Made by a program: the position numbers and the translations under genes. From Flavobacterium potami (lineage in GTDB: Bacteria > Bacteroidota > Bacteroidia > Flavobacteriales > Flavobacteriaceae), in the NCBI RefSeq assembly GCF_020026915.1, contig NZ_JAINUY010000001.1:372001-436000 (forward strand): 64,000 bases of DNA, written 5' to 3'. The notes below the pieces were generated by a model. The model made no database searches. It worked only from the letters and a program-made list of their open reading frames with translations, and was not told where the DNA came from. Shown here in pieces: positions 1 to 6,127 of the stretch. Numbering within the stretch: the first letter of the stretch is position 1; every line of letters starts with the position of its first letter.

Positions 1-62
1 GGCTATTAGCGAGTTCATCTCGTGAAGGGATAAACATGTCGGTGCATCAATATACGCAATAA
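1..62 (+). CDS. possible 3' end of an upstream gene (partial)
   Basis: One plus-strand frame is open from the window edge to a TAA at 60-62 and encodes about 19 residues ending SVHQYTQ. A strong terminator follows 25 bases later, as expected at the end of a gene. The other two plus frames stop at once or within 25 bases. The residues are too few to name a family. If this locus is a Y-RNA/RNA-repair locus, the upstream gene could be a Ro/TROVE protein or an RNA ligase, but nothing visible here shows that. Confidence 0.35.
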   Translation, partial: LLASSSREGINMSVHQYTQ

Positions 63-86
63 GATAATTATATCTATTTGTTATGA

Positions 87-112
87 AGCACCTTTAATCG
101 GGTGCTTTTTTT
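87..112 (+). terminator. intrinsic terminator of the upstream gene
   Basis: The stem AGCACC (87-92) pairs with GGTGCT (101-106) over an 8-base loop and runs into seven T residues. It separates the upstream gene from the noncoding RNA region that follows. Confidence 0.75.
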
Positions 113-126
113 ATGTCTTTTTATTA

Positions 127-202
127 GCCGCGAAGACGAAGGCACAAAGAATTTTACTAAAAGATTAAAAAGAAAAACTTTGCGACTTTGTGCCTTTGCG
201 GC
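127..202. repeat. short palindromic intergenic repeat (GCCGCGAAG type)
   Basis: The ends form an imperfect inverted repeat: GCCGCGAAG...GGCACAAAG at the left (127-149) against CTTTG...GTGCCTTTGCGGC at the right (178-202). The middle is A-rich. Related ends occur at 2823-2971, 13511-13545 and 34285-34459, so this is one copy of a dispersed family without coding capacity. Confidence 0.65.
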
Positions 203-443
203 AGAAAATAAAACTACGCAAAATAATTGCGCAGTATCATTTGAATCTTTGTTCAAGAAACAAAAAACGTTCTTATAAAAAATGAAATGACATCAAAGGA
301 AACTTTGATTTACAATATCAAACAAGCCTTGTTGGGTGTTTCTACATAGCACCATTGTAGGAGACTTTTCGCGAAAGCGTATGATGTTTTTCTATCCAGC
401 TTGGTTTGGAGGTTTTGATGGTTTTCCAAAAAATTATCCGCAC

Positions 444-510
444 TCTATGTGTCATGGGTTCGATTCCCATTCGCAGTAATGCGATAGCTCAGTCAGGTTA
501 GAGCAATAGA
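444..510 (+). ncRNA. tRNA-mimic module 1 (permuted, no anticodon loop)
   Basis: Read in permuted order the parts match canonical tRNA spacing. TCTAT (444-448) is the 3' anticodon-stem strand, followed by a 5-nt variable loop (449-453). The T-arm is ATGGG/CCCAT with loop TTCGATT (454-470). The acceptor TCGCA/TGCGA (471-475, 480-484) is capped by GTAA, a GNRA tetraloop. TA follows at 485-486. The D-arm is GCTC/GAGC with a GG-containing loop (487-504), then a single A. ATAGA (506-510) pairs back with TCTAT. Only the anticodon loop and two acceptor pairs are missing, so it cannot be a working tRNA but would fold like one. Confidence 0.65.
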
Positions 511-515
511 AATTT

Positions 516-585
516 GCAGGTTCGAATCCTGCATCAACTTATGGTTGATTGGACGAATTGGTAAGTCAACAGACTGAAAATCTGT
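516..585 (+). ncRNA. tRNA-mimic module 2 (permuted, Phe-like GAA anticodon arm)
   Basis: The T-arm is GCAGG/CCTGC with loop TTCGAAT (516-532). The acceptor is ATCAAC/GTTGAT (533-538, 544-549) with a TTATG loop. The D-arm is GAC/GTC with a GG loop (552-567). One base follows, then an anticodon-type arm ACAGA/TCTGT with loop CTGAAAA (569-585), which would present GAA. This is a tRNA opened in the variable region instead of at the acceptor end. No normal 5' and 3' acceptor ends or CCA are present, so it is not an ordinary tRNA-Phe gene. Confidence 0.6.
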
Positions 586-602
586 ATTTCCAGAGACCAT
601 CA

Positions 603-961
603 CTCTTAAAAAGATGACCATTAGAAAAAAACTGATTTGTCTTTGTCAGTGAAGTTAGAATTCTAGAATTCAAAATTTCACACTCTGATAAAGCCAGTGC
701 AAATAGAATTGTATTTTGAAAAGTTTGTTTTCTTTTTGATTTGATTGTTAAGAGAATTTGGGGATTCTCTCAATAAAATAGAATCAGAAACAATTCAGAC
801 AAACCAATAACAAACTATTTGTCCGTTTTTCTTGGAGGAGAAAGACAATGAGGTTTTTTATTTAGAAGATTTATAGAAGAAAGAAAATAGAAAATAGAAT
901 AAAAATAACAAAGGTTTACGGATTTCAAAACTTGAAACTTTAAACTTGAAACAAAAATATT
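603..961 (+). other. AT-rich noncoding leader before the slipin gene
   Basis: No ORF of note. A hairpin GAGAAT/ATTCTC with loop TTGGGG lies at 752-769, and a GGAGGAG purine block at about 834-840. The last 40 bases contain degenerate copies of the TTGAAAC heptamer seen elsewhere in the window. It may be the 5' leader of the slipin mRNA or the 3' part of the noncoding transcript. Confidence 0.4.
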
Positions 962-2059
962 ATGATAAAAAGAATTAAAATCGAAACATACCAAGTAGGC
1001 TTGGTGTTCGAAAATAGAAAATTAGTTAAAGTAATTGAAGAAGGATTACACTGGATTTTTGGAGATAAAAATGTGATGATTTTCGATCTTAACGGATCTT
1101 TTCAGGCTCCTTTTGAGTTGGATATTTTATTGCAAAATGAAGTATTATCTTCTCTTTTGGAAGTTGTTGAAGTTGCCGATAACGAAATTGTATTGCAATT
1201 CGTGAAAGGAAATTTCAAAGAGATTTTAACGCCAGGAAAGTATGCTTTTTGGAAAGGAGTTGTAAAAAACGAATTCATTAAAGCAGATTTGTCTAAGATT
1301 GAAATCACAGAAAACATTCCAGTTAACTTATTAGAAAACGCGAAGATGAGATTCTTTACAAGAAAATTCATTGTGGCAAGTAATGATAAAGCATTGTTAT
1401 TTGTAAATGGCACTTTCGTGAAAGAATTGAAATCTGGAACACATTATTTCTGGAATAACGCGATTACAATCGAAGTAAAAACAATCGATATGAGACAACA
1501 ACAATTGGAGATTTCTGGACAAGAGTTGTTGACTAAAGATAAAGCGGGATTAAGAATCAACTTTTTTGTGAGATACCAAGTGGTTGATATTATGAAAGCT
1601 TTGGTTGATAACAAAGATTTTGAAAAACAATTGTACGTCGCAATGCAATTGGCTCTGAGAGCTTTTGTTGGCGGATTGACTTTGGACGAATTATTGTCTA
1701 AGAAAGAGGCTATTGCTGAGGCTATTTTAGAAGAAGCAAAAACTAAAATCAAAGATTTAGGTTTAACAATTTCTGATGCTGGAATAAGAGATGTAATTCT
1801 TCCAGGAGATATGAAAGAAATCATGAATCAGGTTTTGGTTGCCGAGAAAAAAGCACAAGCCAACAGTATTATGAGAAGAGAAGAAACTGCTGCAACAAGA
1901 AGTTTGCTTAACACTGCAAAGTTGATGGAAGAAAACGAAATGTTGTGGAAGTTGAAAGAGATGGAATACGTGGAGAAAATCGCAGATAAAATTGGTGAAA
2001 TCACCATTTCTGGCGGTGGAAACGTAATCGGTCAATTAAAAGAAATCTTCGTAAAATAA
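962..2059 (+). CDS. slipin family protein (SPFH/band 7)
   Basis: This 365-aa protein belongs to the slipin branch of SPFH/band-7 proteins, which oligomerise on or near membranes. Residues 1-110 are a divergent N-terminal region without an obvious membrane anchor. The SPFH core lies at about 125-300, with the typical DMRQQQLEISGQELLTKD segment followed by VRYQV and later SDAGIRDVILPGDMKEI. A helical, glutamate/lysine-rich tail (about 300-345) follows. Slipins of this kind are often found in bacterial RNA-repair loci beside RtcB, Ro or Y-RNA genes; here the gene directly follows the tRNA-mimic RNA and precedes a small ORF and a 143-aa protein. The ATG at 962 is the first in frame. Confidence 0.85.
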   Translation: MIKRIKIETYQVGLVFENRKLVKVIEEGLHWIFGDKNVMIFDLNGSFQAPFELDILLQNEVLSSLLEVVEVADNEIVLQFVKGNFKEILTPGKYAFWKGVVKNEFIKADLSKIEITENIPVNLLENAKMRFFTRKFIVASNDKALLFVNGTFVKELKSGTHYFWNNAITIEVKTIDMRQQQLEISGQELLTKDKAGLRINFFVRYQVVDIMKALVDNKDFEKQLYVAMQLALRAFVGGLTLDELLSKKEAIAEAILEEAKTKIKDLGLTISDAGIRDVILPGDMKEIMNQVLVAEKKAQANSIMRREETAATRSLLNTAKLMEENEMLWKLKEMEYVEKIADKIGEITISGGGNVIGQLKEIFVK

Positions 2060-2117
2060 AAAAGAAACGGTTAACAGTTAATGTTGATCGTTTTAGTTTA
2101 ACAATAAAAATTTAAGG

Positions 2118-2273
2118 ATGAATCAAGAAAGAATATTTGCGTCGGACCAAGATTATGGTCAAACAGATATAGTTGAGTTAAGTGAGTTTCCGTTCGCCTC
2201 GTCGAAGGAAATGAATCTGAAACTCATTAACCAATGGAATGATAAAGGTAAGATTAAGGGAATTTATAGATAG
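2118..2273 (+). CDS. small hypothetical protein (51 aa)
   Basis: An ATG-initiated ORF of 51 codons begins 58 bases after the slipin stop and ends with TAG at 2271-2273. The upstream bases TTTAAGG could act as a weak ribosome-binding site. The predicted product is charged and soluble (MNQERIFASDQDYGQ at the start, WNDKGKIKGIYR at the end), with no membrane segment or metal motif. It sits on the same strand between slipin and the 143-aa gene, so it may be a third product of that operon. No known family was recognised. Confidence 0.5.
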   Translation: MNQERIFASDQDYGQTDIVELSEFPFASSKEMNLKLINQWNDKGKIKGIYR

Positions 2274-2362
2274 CTCCGGAGAGATTTCTCCAGCAAAGTA
2301 GTGGTGTTTAAAACTTCGCGGCTATTGGGTTTCCTGAGATCTACTTTTTCTGAGGTTCCCAA
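2273..2362 (+). other. structured intergenic RNA segment
   Basis: Two hairpins can be drawn. GGAGA/TCTCC with loop GATT (2278-2291) extends outward through GCT/AGC. A larger stem-loop TTGGG/CCCAA (2325-2329, 2358-2362) has an inner CCTGAGA/TCTGAGG helix. There is no T-run, so this is not an obvious terminator. It sits just before the start of the 143-aa gene and may affect its translation. Confidence 0.35.
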
Positions 2363-2383
2363 GAATTGCAAAAAATAAATACC

Positions 2384-2815
2384 ATGAACAACAATACACT
2401 AAAACAATATAAAAAAGCGATTCAAGCTAAATATGAGATAGAAAAAAAAGGAAAATACTTCGATTATTTGTACAAGCCTTCTCGTGGAAAACTACGTGAT
2501 TTGTGCTGGTTGATTTTCGAAAATAATCCAACTCAGGATGACTTGAACGTTTTTAAAAATCTATTAGGTTTAGATTTCGATCATACTAAAAAGAATAAGT
2601 TTAAGGAAAAGAAGGATAAATTCCGACCTATCGAAACATTCTTTAAAGGAGAAACAGATCCAGCTAATATTGATGCTATAAATATGGCAGCTATTTTTGT
2701 TGATTTTGAGCCACGTCCTTTCAAAAAGTTTTATGAAATGTCTAAAACTGAAAAGCCTAAAAAAAAGCCTAAGAAAAGAAGTTTCTTTAGAGAAATCAAA
2801 AGCATGTTCTTCTAG
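2384..2815 (+). CDS. lysine-rich hypothetical protein of the slipin locus (143 aa)
   Basis: An ATG at 2384 gives a 143-aa soluble basic protein; an upstream TTG at 2366 in the same frame is a poorer start. The protein has a helical N-terminus, a central segment with GKLRDLCWLIFENNPTQDD, and a very basic end (KTEKPKKKPKKRS) that could bind RNA or membrane phosphates. No signal peptide, membrane span or known domain was recognised. It follows slipin and the 51-aa ORF on the same strand, so a role in the same process is inferred from position only. Confidence 0.65.
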   Translation: MNNNTLKQYKKAIQAKYEIEKKGKYFDYLYKPSRGKLRDLCWLIFENNPTQDDLNVFKNLLGLDFDHTKKNKFKEKKDKFRPIETFFKGETDPANIDAINMAAIFVDFEPRPFKKFYEMSKTEKPKKKPKKRSFFREIKSMFF

Positions 2816-2822
2816 ACATTTT

Positions 2823-2971
2823 GCCACAAAGACGCTAAGACACAAAGTTTTTAGCCATAGATTACAGATAAAGGATTACTCAAAAATCTGCTCAAATCTG
2901 CTGAATCTGTGTGAAATTAATCTCAGCGTTCCTTTGCGAAAATCTTTGCGACCCTTGTGGTTAAAAGATTA
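2823..2971. repeat. dispersed palindromic repeat with an internal second repeat
   Basis: The outer ends GCCACAAAGACGCTAAG and CTTTGCGACCCTTGTGG resemble the family at 127-202. The middle carries CATAGATTACAG and AATCTGTGTG, which belong to the AATCTGTG family seen at 15073 and 59351. This looks like one small element inserted in another. It separates the 143-aa gene from the exonuclease gene. Confidence 0.55.
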
Positions 2972-2997
2972 ACACAAGTATTTAAAAATTAGAAAAA

Positions 2998-3543
2998 ATG
3001 AAAACTACAGATAAAATTATTATTATCGATTTAGAAGCCACATGTTGGCAAGGCGCTGTCCCGCAAGGTCAGCAAAATGAAATTATTGAAATCGGTTTGG
3101 CTGTCTTAGATACAGAAACTGGTTCAATTTCGAAAAACAAAGGAATTTTGGTCAAACCGCAACGCTCTAGCGTAAGTTTGTTTTGTACTGAACTGACAAC
3201 AATTACTCAAGATTTACTTGATGAAAACGGAGTTAGTTTTGAAGAAGCCATTAATCAACTGATTGATGAGTATCATCCAGATTTATACACTTGGGCGAGT
3301 TACGGTCAGTACGATTTGAATATGATTAAAAAACAATGTAAATCGTTTGGCATTTCTTATCCGATGGGAGAGGAGCATATTAACGTAAAAGAATATTTCG
3401 CCGAAAAATTTGGTTTAGTAAAACCGACCGGAATGAATGGTGCATTACATATGTTGAATATTCCATTAGAAGGAACACATCATCGCGGAATTGACGATGC
3501 CAAAAACATCGCTAAGATTTTGCACTGGTGTCTGCAAAACTAA
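2998..3543 (+). CDS. DEDDh 3'-5' exonuclease, ERI-1/KapD-like
   Basis: This 181-aa protein is a single DnaQ-like exonuclease domain. The acidic motif I is IDLEATCW (Asp11, Glu13), the second motif lies in YGQYDLNMIK near residue 100, and the last motif is HHRGIDDAKN (about 161-169), giving the DEDDh set. The EATCW signature matches the ERI-1/KapD/3'hExo branch, whose better known members trim structured RNA 3' ends. That fits a locus with structured RNAs, though a repeat of about 150 bases separates it from the genes before it, so co-transcription is uncertain. It ends at a strong bidirectional terminator. Confidence 0.85.
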   Translation: MKTTDKIIIIDLEATCWQGAVPQGQQNEIIEIGLAVLDTETGSISKNKGILVKPQRSSVSLFCTELTTITQDLLDENGVSFEEAINQLIDEYHPDLYTWASYGQYDLNMIKKQCKSFGISYPMGEEHINVKEYFAEKFGLVKPTGMNGALHMLNIPLEGTHHRGIDDAKNIAKILHWCLQN

Positions 3544-3545
3544 AA

Positions 3546-3571
3546 AAGGCTGTCTCGTAAAAGACAGCCTT
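3546..3571. terminator. bidirectional terminator between convergent genes
   Basis: A perfect 10-bp stem AAGGCTGTCT/AGACAGCCTT has a 6-base loop, A-rich on the left and T-rich on the right. It can end both the exonuclease transcript and the acyl-CoA synthetase transcript coming from the other side. Confidence 0.9.
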
Positions 3572-3598
3572 TCTTTTTGGTTATATTATTTTGATTTA

Positions 3599-5377
3599 TT
3601 AATTGTTCCCGTAGATTTTAGCGTAAAGATCTTTATAGATTTCTTTAATGATTTTACGTTTCAATTTCAATGTTGGAGTAAGCTGTCCGCCATCAATAGA
3701 CCAAACATCTGGAGTTAATTCAAAGCGTTTTACTTGTTCCCAGTGTCCGAATTTTTTGTTGATGCTTTCTACTTCTTCATCGATGCGTTTAATAACATCC
3801 GGATTTGAAGCAATTTCAGCTGTAGAATCTCCCAAAGTAATTTTATGGATTTTTGCCCATTCTTTCACAAAATCAAAATTCGGCTGAATAAAAGCAGCTG
3901 GCATTTTTTCGCCTTCGCCAATAACCATGATCTGCTCGATAAAACGAGATTGTTTCATCGCATTTTCAATCATTTGTGGAGCGATATATTTTCCTCCCGA
4001 AGTTTTGAACATTTCTTTTTTACGATCGGTAATTTTTAAGAAACCTTCGCTGTCAATTTCTCCGATATCTCCCGTGTGGAAATATCCGTCAATAATAGCT
4101 TCAGCAGTTTTTTCTGGATCTTTGTAATAACCCAACATCACATTTGGTCCTTTCAATAGAATTTCCCCATCTTGAGCAATTTTAACTTCAAGGTTACGAA
4201 TTGGTTTTCCTACAGTTCCAATCTTGAAACCTTTGTTTCTTTGATCGTTAACTGCAATTACTGGAGATGTTTCAGATAAACCATAACCTTCCATAACCGG
4301 AATTTCCGCAGCAGCAAAAACTCTTGTTAATCGTGGTTGTAAAGCGGCGCTTCCAGAAACCATTAAATCTAAATTTCCGCCCAAACCTTCTTTCCATTTA
4401 CTGAAAATCAATTTGCGGGCAATTTTTAATTGGAATTCATACCAGAATCCGTTTGCTCCGTAAGGTTCGTATTTTAAACCTAAATCAATAGCCCAGAAAA
4501 ACAGTTTTTTCTTAATTCCGGTTAATTCTGCACCTTTTGCATATATCTTATCGTAAACTTTTTCTAGAAGTCTTGGTACAGCCGTAATTACAGTTGGTTT
4601 AACTTCTTTTAAGTTATCACTGATTTTTTCAATAGATTCACCAAAATAAACGGAAACACCATAATATTGATAGATGTACAAAATCATTCTTTCAAAAATA
4701 TGGCAGATTGGCAAGAAACTTAAAGCCGTACTTTTTCCTGGATCAAACGGAATTCTCGGTGCACTGTCTAGAACATTTGATACAATATTTTTATGCGAAA
4801 GCATTACTCCTTTAGGTTTTCCAGTAGTTCCAGAAGTATAAATGATGGTTGCTAAATCGTCTGTTTGAATGCTGTCTTTTCTAGCTTCAACTTCACTTTG
4901 ATTGCTTTCGTCTGCACCCAAAGTCAAAAGTTCTGACCAATGTTTGCAGCCTGGAATTTCATTAAAAGAATAAACCTCTTTTAAAGTTGGTACATTGGCT
5001 TTAATAGCATTTACTTTTTGTAAAACTTCTTCATCAGAAACAAAACAGTAAATACTACCGCTGTGGTTTAAAATATATTCGTAATCTTCTTCTGCAATCG
5101 TTGGATAAATCGGTACGTTTTGCGCACCTGTCTGCAAAATACCAATATCCATGATATTCCACTCCGTTCTATTGTTTGAAGTTATTAATGCAATTTTATC
5201 ATCTTTCTGTACGCCCATGCGCAATAATGCTCTCGAAACAGCATTTGCTTTTGCAATATATTCCTGGCTAGATGTTTTTTCCCAGGCTCCATTTTTTTTG
5301 GTTGCTAGAGCGACTGGAAGGTTGTAAGTTTCTTGTTGATAGTAGGGAAAATCAAAAAGGCGTGTGATTGGAACCAT
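3599..5377 (-). CDS. long-chain fatty-acid--CoA ligase (AMP-forming)
   Basis: This 592-aa acyl-activating enzyme makes acyl-AMP and then acyl-CoA from long-chain fatty acids in the cytoplasm. The AMP-binding motif YTSGTTGKPKG lies at about 180-190, GYGLSETSP follows in the middle, and the hinge HTGDIGEID is near residue 440. The C-terminal lid domain contains TDRKKEMFKTSGGKYIAP. The length fits the long FadD/AAE15-like group common in Bacteroidota. The gene stands alone between a terminator and a 156-base gap, with an ATG start at 5377. Chain-length preference cannot be read from the sequence. Confidence 0.92.
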   Translation of the reverse strand: MVPITRLFDFPYYQQETYNLPVALATKKNGAWEKTSSQEYIAKANAVSRALLRMGVQKDDKIALITSNNRTEWNIMDIGILQTGAQNVPIYPTIAEEDYEYILNHSGSIYCFVSDEEVLQKVNAIKANVPTLKEVYSFNEIPGCKHWSELLTLGADESNQSEVEARKDSIQTDDLATIIYTSGTTGKPKGVMLSHKNIVSNVLDSAPRIPFDPGKSTALSFLPICHIFERMILYIYQYYGVSVYFGESIEKISDNLKEVKPTVITAVPRLLEKVYDKIYAKGAELTGIKKKLFFWAIDLGLKYEPYGANGFWYEFQLKIARKLIFSKWKEGLGGNLDLMVSGSAALQPRLTRVFAAAEIPVMEGYGLSETSPVIAVNDQRNKGFKIGTVGKPIRNLEVKIAQDGEILLKGPNVMLGYYKDPEKTAEAIIDGYFHTGDIGEIDSEGFLKITDRKKEMFKTSGGKYIAPQMIENAMKQSRFIEQIMVIGEGEKMPAAFIQPNFDFVKEWAKIHKITLGDSTAEIASNPDVIKRIDEEVESINKKFGHWEQVKRFELTPDVWSIDGGQLTPTLKLKRKIIKEIYKDLYAKIYGNN

Positions 5378-5533
5378 GTCTAATATATTGAATTTTACTG
5401 CAAATTAAATAAAATTTGGGAATGATTTTTAATTTTATAAAATTAAATGGCAAATTTTATGGGTACTATTAAAATTCAACGAAAACGTTTTCTTTTTAAT
5501 AGCAAATTTTACAAAAAATCGAGAAAAATTTAT

Positions 5534-5983
5534 TTACTGTAAGGTTTTTTTCATGTCATTATAATCTTCGTACTCTTTCATACGTTCTCCCATAATAAAC
5601 ATTTTCTTTTTATTGAAGTGAATAGAAAACTGAGTATAATTCCATTCGTCTTCATTTTTATCTCTGTACCAAAAAGTGTAAGAGGCACTATTGAAACCTT
5701 CTTTAAAAGTAGGAATACCTTCTTCAGAACATTCGATACCCCAGACAATATTTTTCTTTGTCAGATCTTCAAATTGAAAAACTCCGCTTCCGTCTGCATT
5801 TAGTTGTACAATTGGTTCTTTTTTACCTTCAGATGTAAAAGTGCCAATTACAGGATATCCAATTGTTGTGGTAATATAATGATCGTGAATTTTATAAGTA
5901 ATTTGATCGACTTTAATTTGGGAATGGGAATGGGAAGCAGTTAAAAATAAACTGCTTAAAAAAAGTAATTTTAAAAATTTCAT
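5534..5983 (-). CDS. secreted hypothetical protein (149 aa)
   Basis: The N-terminus (KFLKLLFLSSLFLTAS) is a clear signal peptide with a probable cut after the SHSHS region, so the product is exported. The mature part is about 128 residues, rich in beta strands, without cysteine pairs or an obvious catalytic motif. It reads like a small periplasmic or surface beta protein (VVQLNADGSGVFQFED-type strands). Single gene, minus strand, downstream of the barrel receptor by about 145 bases. No family recognised. Confidence 0.7.
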   Translation of the reverse strand: MKFLKLLFLSSLFLTASHSHSQIKVDQITYKIHDHYITTTIGYPVIGTFTSEGKKEPIVQLNADGSGVFQFEDLTKKNIVWGIECSEEGIPTFKEGFNSASYTFWYRDKNEDEWNYTQFSIHFNKKKMFIMGERMKEYEDYNDMKKTLQ

Positions 5984-6127
5984 TCTATGTAGGTTTAATG
6001 TTTTTGGGACTGAAAAATCTAATCTCCGATTTTTGGTTCGGCGAATATAAATTAAATTTTCAATAGAATTGAACCTTAAAAATACAAGAATGAAATTTTT
6101 ATTTTTTACTCTTTTTTGGTAAGTTTT

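Larger units (their letters stand above)
416..602 (+). ncRNA. candidate Y-RNA-like noncoding RNA with two permuted tRNA-mimic modules
   Basis: An outer helix (416-425 with 593-602, about 10 pairs including two G-U) encloses two tRNA-like modules. In both, the usual order is circularly permuted: T-arm, 3' acceptor strand, small loop, 5' acceptor strand, D-arm. Both keep the D-loop GG and T-loop TTC that form the tRNA elbow. Bacterial Y RNAs of the YrlA type are known to carry a tRNA-mimicking module and a terminal stem bound by Ro60/Rsr, and this fold fits that plan. The downstream slipin and ERI-1-like exonuclease genes also suggest an RNA-processing locus. No Ro/TROVE gene lies in the window. 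The ends are inferred from pairing; no clear promoter was found. Confidence 0.6.

Noticed and set aside
481..600. Two ordinary tRNA genes (one with a Phe anticodon)
   Set aside because: Read in normal order each lacks an arm and its acceptor strands do not pair; the permuted reading explains all arms and both acceptor helices.
2366..2383. TTG start of the lysine-rich gene
   Set aside because: The ATG at 2384 is a better start and the extra six codons add nothing recognisable.
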